DNA from: Adenanthera pavonina
Taxonomy: Eukaryota; Streptophyta; Magnoliopsida; Fabales; Fabaceae
Length of the DNA: 64,000 nucleotides
Assembly: GCA_026686845.1 (NCBI GenBank)
Contig: JAIVEN010000001.1
Coordinates: 35,952,001-36,016,000, forward strand
Direction of reading: 5' to 3'
Positions within the stretch are counted from its first letter, which is position 1. Every line of letters starts with the position of its first letter. The position numbers and the translations under genes were made by a program. Positions 1 through 11,499 of the stretch are shown here, in pieces. The notes under the pieces are model-generated. The model was given only the letters and a program-made list of their open reading frames with translations, did no database searches and was not told the DNA's origin.

Positions 1-760
1 CATAAATTTAGAAATACTCTGAACAATATAAAACTTTCATTCATCAAAAACTTGTGTGTTTAGGCATTACAATGAGGGCCTATATATAGGCTCTTATGAC
101 TTGCTCTCTAAGCTAAAATAATATTTAAAATAATTCTAAGAAATCTCTAAAAGACACAACAAGCATAAATGTGGTATCTTTCTATTTCTAAAATACTAAA
201 TCTAACTAAAATACAAAACTTGGTGGAAAAGGAAGAAAGGTGGCACCTTCATGCAAGAGACTAAAAGGAATGGCCACTTTATTAGCCTAATGGACTCTAA
301 TATGGGCCTATAGAAATACAAACTAGAACCCATTGAAAACTTGATAATTAAAAGAAAAATAAAGGGCTTATTTAATATTAAATCAAGTCTGCCCAGTTAA
401 TCATAAAACAAGACATAATTAAACACTAATTAATGAGCCCAAAATACTATTCACATTACTCCGATTTCTTGGGCTAGGAGAGCTTGCATTTGGGCTTGAA
501 TAGGAATGACTAAGGTTCCATTAGACTCCTTCATGTGCATATTAGGTCCTTAGGCCTTCATTGTGATATTATAGGCTCCAAATAGCTCTTGAAGTCTCTT
601 TAACAGCTCTCATGACATCGGGCCTTCCAAAACTAGGTCTTCATAGGGCATGCCCTTTGGTAAATCCATTATTAGTCACACCACTAAGCTTATGGTCTTC
701 AATTATTTGCAAGGGACCCCATGGGTGATCAAGGGTCTCTTAGAAGCCTCCTAGATCTCT
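1..760 (-). mobile_element. Partial Gypsy-type LTR, minus strand, cut by window edge
   Basis: Read on the minus strand, this stretch resembles the U3 and R part of the other Gypsy-type LTRs here: alternating GGGCC/GCCC-containing segments, a TATA-like CCTATATATAGG near 80-93, and a short coding relic reading LEGPMS then ELLKRLQELFG. That relic looks like the GPMTR motif which ends plant Gypsy pol and extends into the LTR in the TG elements (family knowledge). The rest of the element lies off the left edge or is lost. Boundaries are uncertain and the family assignment is an inference. Confidence 0.45.
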
Positions 761-1488
761 ATCAACTAGCCATCACATAGGAGAAGAAAGAAAAATCGAT
801 TGACCCTTGAATTGTTGAAGCAAATTGATCTTCGCCAAGATTTGAGAGAATCAGCTTCCTCCTTGAGGTAGGTCACATCAAGATCTATACAAATGGGGAT
901 AAAGACAAACTTGGATAAGATTTGTGAGGAATGGGATGAAATAGCAGAAAAAAAGAAGAATCTAGCAAGTTGTTCTGTGGAAATTGAAGGAATCAAGCTA
1001 GAATTGAGAGAATGGATGAAGAACAATGAGAAAAGATAAGAGAAAAGAGGGAACATGAATTAGGGTATGTGCAGATCTAAATGGGAGGCTCTTGATCCTT
1101 CTCCCAAGTTAGAATCTTGGTAAGAGGTGTTAGGTTTAATCCTAGCCCTTAATTCCAACCTAGGTGGCTTAGGATTTGAGATAATTGGCAAATAATGGAA
1201 TTAGAAAATAATTTCCAAGCTTCCAAAATTGACCATTTAAAAAAATGTCTTCAATGCCCTTCATGTCTTCTTCCATGGCACATGACCTACACATAAAAAT
1301 GTGACACATTAAAATACCTAGATCATAAAATATAACAATATACATTATACACATAAAACCATGGTAAAATGAAATTAATTCAATATCTTCACACATGAGG
1401 ACAAATTTGCACGAAATTAATCATGAGAATCAAAGGGGAAAACTTTAAAAATGATGCAAAAAAAAGGGCAAAAAACTAAAAATAAGAA
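761..1488. other. Decayed retroelement DNA; no intact gene
   Basis: On the plus strand around 890-1047 there is an open stretch beginning MGIKTNLDKICEEWDE and continuing with a Glu/Lys-rich helical segment that ends before a stop. It could be a remnant of a retroelement coiled-coil region. The minus-strand open frame over the same bases has no family resemblance and is treated as a shadow. From 1060 to 1488 I see only AT-rich non-coding sequence, ending with the GAA target duplication of the CACTA element. Confidence 0.3.
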
Positions 1489-1507
1489 CACTACACCCAA
1501 AAGTGGA

Positions 1508-1865
1508 ATAGTTGGCATTTGTTTTTTCCCTTAATTAGCATTTCCAATACGCCATCTGTTCTAGCGCTGATAAAAATAGGTACCTTAGTTGGCATTTGTA
1601 AAAAGCCAACTAAAGTTATCTATAGTTGGTGTTTCTTTGGGAAACGCCAACTAAAGTGTCAACTTTAGTTGGCATTTCCTATACAAATGCCAACTTAAAG
1701 TGTACTTTATATGGCAATTATTGTCATAAACACCAACTAAAGTGTCCACTATAATTGGTGTTTGTACAGGAAATGCCAACTAAAATCAACACTTGGAAAC
1801 GCCATCTTTTGTTATTTTCTTTTTAAATAGGCTTTAGTTGACGTTTCGATGAAAATGCCAACTAA
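1508..1865. repeat. CACTA left subterminal repeat array
   Basis: Roughly eight to ten direct and inverted copies of a short motif, TTAGTTGGCATTT or AGTTGGTGTTTC and its complement AAATGCCAACTAAA, spaced by 10-30 bases. Subterminal repeats of this kind are known transposase-binding sites in En/Spm elements. That function is inferred here from position and pattern. Confidence 0.8.
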
Positions 1866-1901
1866 AGCCAGAATTTTTTTTTGAAAAGTCAGTTCATTAT
1901 G

Positions 1902-2724
1902 TGAAGAGTATGATTGAGGCATGAAGCATTTGGAGTCCTTGGACATCACAATGAGCTTGGAAAGAGCATGAAGCCCAACTATTTGAATCAACCTGCAGCC
2001 CAAAAAAGAGCTAGAAAGTATGGAAAATGCTTCCAATCATATAGGCTAATGATTCAAGCTCAAAAGAAGCCCATTTGGGAGATATAACTTGAAGACAATG
2101 TGTGCTTCTCATGTGACCATTAAAAGTGACGTTTTTTATGATTAATATTCAGGTCAAAAGTTTCTTATTTAAATTAGGCTACTTTTGTTGTTTTTTTTTT
2201 TGAGTTTGTTTCCTAATTTGAAAAAGTTGATATGAGCCATTTTTGGAGAATTAATTAAGCACCTTATGTCCAGATTCATTGTATAATGAGTTGTCACCTT
2301 TTAGAAACATTTAATGCTTATTATTCCTAGGGATTCTTGGTAGCCTTTTTCCATCTATAAATAGGCACCACTTTGTAAGGTTTTACCACAACATGAATGA
2401 ATGAATTTCTTTTCAGTAACTTTGTTGTTGTTTAGTGAGTTCTTTCTTGCTTATCCTTGAGTGCCAGAAAGAATGAGGACTTATCAAGGAATGGTGATCC
2501 TTGTGGCATCCCGGAGTTAGGATTCAAGAAACGGGTTCTCTTGGAGTCTATTTCCTTCAACTAACATTTTGTTCAGTCTTCTTATTTTCATCGTGTCAAT
2601 TTTCTTTAGTTTTTGTTCATTGTTGTTCTTTATTGTTCTTGTGTTCAATTCATGTTTCCTTGAGTTGCATGATCCTTAACTCAAAGAAGGCTATTATGAC
2701 GGGTTCCTAATGTGTCTCTCATCA
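1902..2724 (+). mobile_element. Solo LTR, TG-related family S, copy 1 (inside CACTA)
   Basis: An 823-bp LTR starting TGAAGAGTATGATTGAGG and ending CTCATCA, flanked by TTATG at 1897-1901 and 2725-2729, a perfect 5-bp duplication. It has a TATA-like CTATAAATAGG near 2354-2364. Its downstream half shares the conserved R/U5-like sequence of the TG LTRs (CTTATCAAGGAATGG, CTTGTGGC, GGGTTCTCTTGG). Near-identical copies lie at 8438-9261 and 16642-17468. Solo LTRs form by recombination between the two LTRs of an element. It inserted after the CACTA element was in place. Confidence 0.85.
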
Positions 2725-4178
2725 TTATGTTCCTATGACCTGTATTTTTTTCAAAAGAAATAAATTGTATCATGAAATAGTCTAACATATTTATCTCTAT
2801 CAGACATGATTAATAGATAAATTCACCAAAATTAACACATTATCAGGAAAAAAAATATGAAAACTAGATATTTTTTTAGTTTAACTTAGAAAGCAAAACA
2901 AAACAGAACAAAAAATGGAAGACAAGACTATAATAAGATCACAAACTGCTAAAATTAAGGACAAATGAAAAGCTTCAAAGCTCATAGCTATGTTTGTAGT
3001 ATACTTACCACAAAGATAAACTGCTAAAAAAATTTCCAACTTAAATATTAAAAAAATCTCCAATAACTCTTCTCCTATCAGACATGTTTGTAGTATACTT
3101 ATAGCAAAGATAAACTCAAAAATACTAAGACTCTATATTAGTAAAGTCTCTTAAGTTTGAATACTTCCATTTTGCTACCAAAGTAAGATAAACTTGAAAT
3201 TTTTGGGTGCTTTCTCCTTCATATTTTCAAATTCCTGTCAATAGAGACAATATAAGTTAGTGAAAATGATTATAAGTCTCTGGAGTCACTACTAGAATGA
3301 CAAACAAGAAGTGAGATTTTTTATGAAAGACATGAAGCCACATATATAGGGATGTGGAGATTTTTCTAAATGAATTACACATTTTAATTACTCTTTAGCA
3401 AAGGCAGTAATTGAACCAAACAAGAAACTTATTACTTTATCTGTTATATATCAAGCATCTAAACAGTAATAAGCTCTTAGAAATATTTAAACCTCTATAT
3501 ATATAAATTAAATTTTCTACATTCATATATTTTTGTCATATCATATGCATTTATTTCTGTAAATTTAGAAAAAACCTGAATTAATAATACAAGATGCCTT
3601 TATATAGGATCCCATGAAGCCATTTTCCCCTGTTTTTAGTGTTAACACATTTTAGATTCCTAGAGAAGACAATCAAAAGATGAAGAAGCCTCATAAGTGA
3701 GTTCCTATCCATGTTCTTGCATAGAAATTAAGAAGTAACTTCTACAAGTTAATAATGTATCATGGAGAAGGTAATTAGTTCAAATAACAAAAAAAAACAA
3801 AGTATAATAATTTGCTAATTCCTATTTTACACAAGTCTATTTTATAAAATGAAAAATTTGTGAGAACATGGTACCATTTCACAGTATATGCTATCAAAAG
3901 CACTTGCATTAGTTTTACTATTCGATAGAGAAAAGTGATAAAGAATAACAATCAAATTATACATGAGCACAAAATGCTAATAGTAGAAGTCAAGAAACAC
4001 ATTAACCATATAAAATATCATTTATCATCTAATTTAATTGCAAACATGCCTTTCAAATCAAATGAAAATAATTAAAACTAGTTCCAAGAACTGTCTACTA
4101 CTTATGCAAGCAATTAATAATAAAAATCCATTTTGATAAAACTGAGAATGGAAAACAAACAGACTTGCAGATGCTTAC

Positions 4179-4236
4179 CATAGCATGTCAATGCAGCTCC
4201 TAATATAAGCACTCCAACAGCAAAAAGATAATAGCA
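4179..4236 (-). pseudogene. Candidate captured host exon, transmembrane-like
   Basis: On the minus strand a 58-nt segment is bounded by an acceptor-like TTGTTCATAG and a donor GTAAGCATC. Read in phase with the upstream candidate exon (5255-5306) it encodes a hydrophobic stretch, YYLFAVGVLILGAALTCY, that could be a membrane segment. The protein family is not recognised. CACTA elements are known to pick up host gene pieces. This capture is an inference from splice signals and matching phase only. Confidence 0.4.
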
Positions 4237-5254
4237 CTATGAACAAGGTCATCAGAAAAGTATATACATTGCATTACTGACGCATGAGGCCTCAAAATTG
4301 CTTCTAAAAGTTAAAAATTTAGCAATTGAATAGAAAAATCTGAAAAACTCAATCAATCAACTATATATATATATATATCATAACATAACAAACTAAAATC
4401 TCAAATGTGTGTCACTAATTCTTCGCAATAGTGATATTGCATGAAAAACAACAGGTAGGAAAAGTAAAACAGTGTAGTCTAAAATTAAATTCTTGAAATA
4501 TTAAAAAGGAGTTCAAAAACATTAGAACAATTCCAAACTATGTAAACACCCAAGCTCGATGCAAATTTTAAATTGATTTCATACTAGTTCACTAAGTTAC
4601 CTAAGGAAAATGCAAAAAAACCTTCAAGCAATTAAGGGTCTTTGCATCAAAAGTTAACTAGAGATCAAGCATTTCATGAAACAAAACATGCAATCCCAGA
4701 GATCAAGCATGCAATTTGAAGCCATATCAGCAAAATTTCATTCACTATTATAGAAGTTACTGCAAAATGAACCAGCAGTAGCCGAATTTCCTAAGATATC
4801 TATATTCATTGCTTTCATAAGGGAAATTGAATGCTAACCTTTGAGGCAACTCTAATTCTGCTTTCCTTGATCTCTTTTTTTAATCTACATATTGGGATAG
4901 ATAAACTAGTCTTAGTTTTCTAGCAGTTTAAAGTAAGTATAGTTGAATTAGGGAACTAGCAGAAACCATACACAATTCATGTTATTACTAGAAAACTATG
5001 TGCTTGTATTAGAGAAGCTGACAATAAGGAAATAAAAAATCCATGTAAAGTTATTCCATAGCCCCAATGAAATAGCCCCCATCAAAATTCAGTTGTTACA
5101 ATCTACTAAAAGAAATAGCCCCAATCAATGAAGATTATGCCGAAAATACAGCTATCAAAAGTTAACAAAGAGTACTGCTCCATTTATAGTAACATTATTC
5201 AAAAGGAAATATTTCTTTATGAGTAAAGTTGAAAGTCTAATCATAATTACCTAC

Positions 5255-5306
5255 CATAACGATGAGCCTTACCACAGAACTGAATTCATCCTCCCCATTT
5301 TTGTAG
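5255..5306 (-). pseudogene. Candidate captured host exon upstream of the membrane exon
   Basis: A 52-nt minus-strand segment follows an acceptor-like ATTTGTGCAG and precedes a donor GTAGGTAATT. It encodes YKNGEDEFSSVVRLIVM and leaves phase 0, which matches the start of the 4179-4236 segment. Two independent segments with sound borders and one compatible frame argue for exons of one captured gene. Its identity and the rest of the gene are unknown. Confidence 0.4.
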
Positions 5307-6099
5307 CTGCACAAATCTAGAGCAAAACTTTTTCACATTGAAAACAATAGAATTTCTAAATAATAGAATTTTGTACTTGGATTCTATGCTCTGTATGTTC
5401 ATGCATGCCTGAAGGCATAATACGTTATCACTCTGCTAGGATTGTTGATTTTTGTATGCCTCCAGCCACATTCTTTGAACACCTATGATAAATGCAATCA
5501 ATCTCTTTGACTAAAGGTGTGAAATGGAGTGATAAGGTCTTCTTAATATGATTTGAAAAACTTCAAATATCAACTTATAACAGAAGTTCTCACATCTAGA
5601 AGCATCAGAATTTCCATAAAAGCCACTGAATTCTGGAAAAGAAGCTTAAGTATGAAACAATTAAATGTTTAAAGGTGTATAATATAGCTGAATGTCAGGA
5701 AGAATTCAAACCAAAATTTAAGAAATGGAGGCAATTAAATCGGCATTAAAAAGTTTGATGGCAAAACTGATACAACATATATCAAGGTAATTGAAGACAA
5801 AACATCATAAGGAGATGACCCTGACACAGGAGATATCATAACCCTGTTGTAAAAATCCATTTTTACTAAAAACACATCTTTCGCCTGATAATCAGTCTAA
5901 CTAATAATGATTACATGACACTTGAGAAATTTCAGCCACAACAAGAATGCAATAAACTCTTTCCCACTATACAACCTCTGAATACAAATATCTTAAGCGG
6001 CAAGGTCCTCTTATATTTTTCCCAAAAGATTTCAATATCAACTTATTGCAAATGCTTTAACATCCAAAACTATAGATTTTCGTAATAGGAAAACTTTGA

Positions 6100-6417
6100 T
6101 TATGTAAAACTAATGAAATCAAAACAAGAAAAGTTAGGACTATCATATTGCCATATTAAGTGGGAAGCGAGAGTAGCAAGAGGTGTGAGCTGAACTAAAA
6201 CACTGAGAATGAAGAAAAGAACAAGCATAGATCTAAGATATGAACCGAAACACAAAGAAATTATTGATGGTGCCCTGGCGTATGCACAAGTTGTGAGAGA
6301 GAAAGCCGAGTATCGGACGCTCCGCAGCAAAAAGCCACACCAAGGTCGAATATGGAGGAGAAGGCGATGTGGGCATGTAGGTTTCATTGAGAAGGCTTGA
6401 GAGACGGACAAGTTCAC
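6100..6417 (-). pseudogene. Possible captured 5' exon with signal-peptide-like run
   Basis: A 105-codon minus-strand frame sits just inside the right CACTA end. It is less AT-rich than its surroundings and contains MLVLFFILSVLVQLTPLA, which resembles a signal peptide. It lies upstream of the two candidate exons in the same orientation, so it may be the first exon of the captured gene. The start codon is unclear and no family is recognised. It could also be a chance frame. Confidence 0.25.
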
Positions 6418-6481
6418 GCAGGGACTAAAGGCTCGTGTTTGGCTTTGATAGAGTGAACCCTTATATTTTAAAATTTATTTT

Positions 6482-6790
6482 TTAATTATTAAACACTATT
6501 ACTTGGTGTTTCCTTAGGAAACGCCACCTAAAGGTAGCATTTTAGATGGCATTTTATTAATATTTTTAATTATTAAATAACTTTACTTGGCAATTTATGT
6601 AGAAACGCCAACTAATGTATCTTCATTTTTTTTTAATTTTTAAATCATCTTAGTTGGCTTTTACAAGGAAACGCCAACTAAGATGACCAATTTTTGTTGG
6701 CATTTTCAGAGTAAATGCCAACTAAATTGCTTCGCGCTCCATTTTAGTTGGTGTTTAAAAAAACCCTAACTATTAAGCACCAATAAATCT
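6482..6790. repeat. CACTA right subterminal repeat array
   Basis: Mirror of the left array: inverted and direct copies of TTAGTTGGCGTTTCC with complement GGAAACGCCAACTAA, for example near 6495-6530, 6588-6618, 6650-6684 and 6695-6760. It sits immediately inside the right terminal repeat. Confidence 0.8.
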
Positions 6791-7229
6791 TAAAATTGGT
6801 ATAGTGGAAGAAAATAGGTTTCTTAGGAAACTTCACTAAAATGCCCTTTCTTGATCAAACTTTGGCCAGCTGTAAAATAAAACTCTAATCACTTTGGCCA
6901 AGTTTGGTAACTAACGAAATTATATGTAAAAGAAGGTAGTTGAGCTTTGAATTTCAATTAACCTAATATTAAATGAGATGACTAATTGAACGATTAATTA
7001 TTAGCTCATGATATTAAAATGATTTTCAAGAAAAGAGCTATCTAATAAGGATAAAGCTTTAATTTCAAACTGGTTCTAAGTTCAATTGGGTTTCATAAAA
7101 ATGTTTTAGCTTATGGGGATAAGATCTCAATTTCAAAGATATTTTTAAGTGTTTACCTTGTTTTCAAGATAATATCTTACCTTATACACATAATCATTTA
7201 AGGTGATAGGGATAAAGACTTAATCTCAA

Positions 7230-7870
7230 AGCTTTTCCAAAGTCCATTCTTAAATTTCATGAAAAGGGATTGAGGTTATCCACATGATACAGATTAGGGA
7301 TCAAGTTCTCAAGTCTGTCCAGGAGGATATCCTGATAAAGTAGGCACCTTATTCGCAGAACAAAGCGAACAGTGAAGAAAAGTGGTACTGTTAGCCTGTT
7401 ATTCGCATAACCTAGGGAGGTTATCTGTATAATATGTGTCATAGAGCACTTGGACTCCTTGGGTCAACAGGCTATTCGCATAACCAAGGAAGATTATCCG
7501 CATAACCTATATTTCAAAATACTTGAACTATCCTTGGGTATCCACATAACCAAGGAAGGTTATCTGCATAACCTATATTTCAGAATACTTGAACTTTCCT
7601 TAAGTAAATAGGTTGTCCGCATAACCTTAGGAGGTTATCCTAATAACCAAAGCTTCACAAAAACTCAGTTTGAGAAAAACTTAACGTTATCCTAATAACT
7701 TAATGGGTTTTCAGGAAAATGATTCTAAACTAAAACTTAGTCATTTTGGGTAGTAAGTTATCCGTATAACCTGGATAAGTTATCCGCATAACGAAAAGTT
7801 CCAGGTTGAAAATAAAAGCAAACAGCTACCTGTTATTCGTATAACCTGAGGAGGTTATCTACATAACCTT
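7230..7870. repeat. Palindromic GGTTAT...ATAACC motif array in Copia U3
   Basis: About a dozen degenerate copies of a 16-bp palindrome-like motif, typically GGTTATCCGCATAACC, are arranged in pairs across the U3 region and separated by segments such as CTTGAACTATCCTTGGG. The matching array in the second LTR copy lies at about 17840-19270, with the TG-type solo LTR inserted between two motifs. Position upstream of the TATA box suggests enhancer-like or hairpin-forming elements; the function is unproven. Confidence 0.75.
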
Positions 7871-8437
7871 TGTCAGATGCATTTAATGCGGTAGGTATTC
7901 TAGCTATTTTATTGAGAGTAACGGCTAATCTTTGTTTCCAACGGATAGTTCTACCCCAAGACTATAAATAGGATCTCATTTAAGTTATTGGGCAATGAGA
8001 AAAACTATATACACGCCAAAACTCTGCTGATTCATTAATTGGTTCATTCAAATCTCAACTACCCTCTGTTTTACTCATTTATTGTATTTCAACTTTCATA
8101 TCTACTCTTTTGAGAGAGTTTTCATTCTGTAAAACATCTAAACACTTGTAGAGAGCACTTAGTGTGAGATTACACAAAGGGAGATTGTCTTACTCTTGAG
8201 TTAGAAGAGTGAGAAAACATGTTTTAGTCCAAAGTTTGGGCTGGTGTTGTACTGCAGTCATTGTAAGAACACATTCAAATCTCGTAAGAGATAGTGGAAA
8301 AATCCCAAGTGGTGGCTTGGGAACTGGACAAAGGTCAAGTGGAATAGACCGAACTAGGATAAACTATTGAGTTCTCTTTCCTTCACTCTTTATCTTTTAT
8401 ACTTTGTTTTTAATTACCTTTTTAGTATCACTATTGT

Positions 8438-9261
8438 TGATAGAGTACAATTGAGGAATGAAGCATTTGGAGTCTGGACATGGCAATGAGCTTGGAAAGA
8501 GCATGAAGCCCAACTATTTGAATCAACCTGCAGCCTAAGAAAAGAGCTAGAAAGTATGAAAAATGCTTCCAATCATATAAGCTAATGGTCCAAGCACAAA
8601 AGAAGCCCATTTGGGAGATATAACTTGAAGACAATGTGTGCTTCTCATTTGACCATTAAAAGTGACGTTTTTATATGATTAATATTTAGGTCAAAAGTTT
8701 CCCATTTAAATTAGGCTGTTTTTTTTTGCTGATTTCTTTTAAGTTTGTTTCCTAATTTGAAAAAGGTGATAGGAGCCATCTTTGGAGAATTAATTCAGCA
8801 CCTTATGTCCAGATTCATTGTATAATGAGGTGTCACCTTTTAGGAATATTTAATGCTTATTATTCCTAGGGATTATTGGTAGCCTTTTTTCATCTATAAA
8901 TAGGCACCACTTTGTAAGGTTTTCTACACAACATAAATGAATGAATTTCTTTTCAGCAACTTTGTTGTTGTTCAATGAGTTCTTCCTTGCTTATCCTTGA
9001 GTGCCAAAAAGAATGAGGACTTATCAAGGAGTGGTGACCCTTGTGGCGTCCCGGAGTTAGGATCCAAGAGACGGGTTCTCTTGGAGTCTATTTCCTTTAA
9101 CCAACATTGTCTCAGTTTTTTTATTTTCATCATCTCTACTTTTCCGTTTTTGTCCATTGTTGCTCTTTGTTATTCTTGTATTCAATTCATCTTTCATTGA
9201 GTTGCGTGATCTTTATATCAAAGAAGGCTCTTAGGACAGGTTCCTAATGTGTCTCCCATCA
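8438..9261 (+). mobile_element. Solo LTR, family S, copy 2 (inside Copia LTR)
   Basis: An 824-bp copy beginning TGATAGAGTACAATTGAGG and ending TCTCCCATCA, with perfect ATTGT duplications at 8433-8437 and 9262-9266. The empty site is visible in the other Copia LTR near 19810, where CACTATTGTGTTTCATC runs uninterrupted. It carries the same TATA-like CTATAAATAGG and conserved R/U5 block as copy 1. Confidence 0.92.
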
Positions 9262-9338
9262 ATTGTGTTTCATCTTTGCAGAAAAATTTCAATCTTCTCA
9301 ATTCACCCCCCTCTTGCAAAGCTAGCTAAACTAACAAG

Positions 9339-9350
9339 TGGTATCAGAGC
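9339..9350 (+). other. Copia primer-binding site
   Basis: TGGTATCAGAGC, complementary to the 3' end of plant initiator Met tRNA, starts two bases after the LTR end. This is the standard minus-strand primer site for plant Copia elements. Confidence 0.9.
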
Positions 9351-9391
9351 TCGGACTCCCAGTTAAAGGATCTAATAATCCGAGAGAAGAC

Positions 9392-10279
9392 ATGGCTAGC
9401 TCTGGTGAATGCGTCCTTCCGGAAGGAAACAACACCAATAGACCTCCTACTTTCAATGGAGAGCATTATAGGTATTGGAAGATAAGGATGCAGATTTACC
9501 TTCAATCCATTGATTTGGATATTTGGTTGGTCATCCAGAAGGGAGACTTTATTCCGATGAAACTACAAGACGATGGGAAATACAAAGAGAAACTTGAAAA
9601 GGAATGTAACAAGGAGGATAAGAGAAGGGCCCTTCTAAACTTTAAAGCTAAGCATTGTCTGGTCAATGCTCTCAATCAAGATGAGTTTTACAAAGTGTCT
9701 CAATGTACAACATCCAAAGGCATGTGGGATACTCTAGAGATCGCTCATGAAGGAACAACCGGCGTAAGAGAAAATAAGCTGAATACGTGCATTAGAGAAT
9801 ATGAAAGCTTCAAGATGAAAGAGGGTGAGAATATCAAGGATCTGCAAAAGAGATTCACTCTCATTGTGAATCAGCTGAAGAGCCTTGGAAAGGAATACAC
9901 CCTATCTGAGAAAGTCAGAAAGACTTTCAGAGCTTTGCCCATTGAGTGGCAACTGAAGGTGACTACAATAGAGGAAGCTTGGGGGAATCTATGACATCTG
10001 TGACAGCCCTCTTTGCGGGTCTTGAAGAATATGAAGGGAAGCTGAGGACTCTCAAGGAATCTACTTCATTTGACAAAAAGAAGAAGAGTTTGGCTCTCAA
10101 AGTAGAATCAAATGATGATGATAATTCAGAGGAGGATGCTGAGCTAGATGGAGATACAATGGCCATGCTGGTGAGGAAATTTGGTAAAATGTATGGAAAG
10201 AAGAAATTCAAAAGGATCGCAAAAAAAGATGTAGCCACCAGTAGCAAGAAAGAAAGCAAAGACCCGATCATATGCTACG
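9392..10279 (+). pseudogene. Copia gag, frameshifted and cut at the zinc knuckle
   Basis: The start is the ATG at 9392 (MASSGECVLPEG), after the primer site; the upstream in-frame GTG overlaps the primer site and is not a likely start. PPTFNGEHYRYWKIRMQIYL, GMWDTLEIAHEG and the following helix-rich segment match the UBN2/retrotransposon gag type of Ty1-Copia. Frame one ends at 9994 and homology continues in another frame from about 9985 (SLGES...LKVESNDDDN...MAMLVRKFGKMYGKKK), so there is a frameshift near 9985. The protein breaks at IICYV, where the CCHC knuckle should begin, because LTR-like DNA starts at 10280. No pol is found downstream. Confidence 0.85.
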
Positions 10280-11499
10280 TGTAACATCCTAATTCTCACT
10301 AACTATAGAACTCATAAATTTCACATGCTTTGTGTCTATGTTTCTAGTTGGATTTTGGTTGAACTATGAACATGCATTATATGACATTAGAAACCATATG
10401 GAACCTTTAGAAAGAACTTAAAAATGTTGGATATGCTATTTAGAAACTACGAACATTTAAAATTTCATATGTTGTGATATACAAATCTAGATAAAATTTG
10501 ACTTAGTAGTCAACTGAGAATATATATTGTATGACATCAGAAATCTTGTGAAACTATAGGTTGAGATTCTATGCCTTGGGAAACATGGTAATTGTGGTAC
10601 TAAAAGAAAAAATAATGGGACATAGATATCATGAGGTCAAAGTAAAAATTTATGAAGTAGGCACTAAAAGACAAAATAATGGGACATAGATATCATTTTT
10701 CCAAACAAATTATCTGCTCAATATTTGACAGTACCGGTTGTAGGAATAGAGTCAAAAAAATAATCGCTAGAAATTATCCTCTAATAAGCAGAACTAGAAA
10801 ATGCATCTATTAGATAGAAAAGAGGACCGAAGTTTTATAATTTAGAAATTTCTAAAAAATAGAAAATAAGTTTGTATTAGAAAACCCAGATATATTATGA
10901 CGTAGAATAAGACACTGGATTTTTCTATGAAGTTTAAATAGCCATAGGATCAGTCTATGAATAATTGGATTAATTGGTGAATTAGAAAACGTATAAAGCT
11001 TAGTAACATGTCTAGATTCATTTTAGACAACCAGAATATTTTTAGTAATAAGATAACTGATATGACTCTAGTTTCAACAATAATATACAAATAAACTTAG
11101 AAACTAATATTATGATCTAATTAACTCTGTATGAGGAAATTAGTCAGTAATCAGGATATATTGACATTCCAAAACAATGTTCTAAGTCCCAAAATATATA
11201 ATTACATTGCTAAATTTATTTTAGATCCTAAAACCCAGAATAAGGAAGAATTGGACCCGAAATCGGTAAAAGGAGCCCAAAAACCCATATACCTTGAACT
11301 AAGGCCCAGAATGAGATATGTAAAGCTCAAATTGCATAAAAGTATATTCCTTGAATTGATTAGACAAGAAAGTGATGAAAATTAAGAGGAAAAAGAAGCA
11401 AAAATCAATTTGAACTCTAACACACACATGGCACCATTTGAAGTAGACACATGTTAGAACCAAATAAAATATATTTTGGGTTGAAAATATCAACTAAAA
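10280..11499. mobile_element. Probable LTR-like insertion, gene-free
   Basis: The sequence starts TGTAACATCCTAATTCTC, the common beginning of plant Gypsy LTRs, exactly where the Copia gag is interrupted. The right end and a matching CTACG duplication were not found, and TG1 begins at 11500, perhaps inserted in it. A 35-bp direct repeat containing AATAATGGGACATAGATATC occurs near 10599 and again near 10662. The small frame at 11131-11385 has no recognisable family and is not called. Confidence 0.4.

Larger units (their letters stand above)
2730..6480. other. Interior of the CACTA element, mostly intron-like DNA
   Basis: A 3.7-kb AT-rich stretch with no long open frame and no transposase motif. 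It reads like intronic DNA of a captured gene on the minus strand: two candidate exons with good splice borders (5255-5306 and 4179-4236) are annotated separately. A short TA microsatellite lies near 4360-4378. Nothing else could be assigned. Confidence 0.5.
1489..6806. mobile_element. Complete CACTA (En/Spm) DNA transposon, apparently non-autonomous
   Basis: The left end is CACTACACCCAAAAGTGG and the right end, read inward on the other strand, is CACTATACCAATTTTAAG. Both begin with the CACTA hallmark. Flanking bases 1486-1488 and 6807-6809 are both GAA, the 3-bp target duplication expected of this superfamily. Inside each end lie subterminal repeats built on AGTTGGCGTTT and its complement. 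The interior has no recognisable TNP2-type transposase, so mobilisation would need a partner. It carries a nested solo LTR at 1902-2724 and possible minus-strand host exons. Length is about 5.3 kb, of which about 0.8 kb is the nested LTR. Confidence 0.9.
6925..9336 (+). mobile_element. Copia 5' LTR (copy 1), split by a solo LTR
   Basis: Ends ...AAACTAACA at 9336, directly followed by a primer site at 9339, and contains the Copia-type end block CAATTCACCCCCCTCTTG. Homology with the second copy (17498-19886) begins near 6925, so this is taken as the left end; the terminal TG is not certain. Without the inserted 824-bp LTR it is about 1.58 kb. A TATA-like ACTATAAATAGG lies near 7960. The U3 part holds an array of palindromic motifs. 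Clean target duplications were not found. Confidence 0.7.

Noticed and set aside
7230..7870. Interspersed short palindromes as a possible CRISPR array
   Set aside because: Spacing and spacer length are irregular, spacers are themselves conserved between LTR copies, and the context is a plant retrotransposon.
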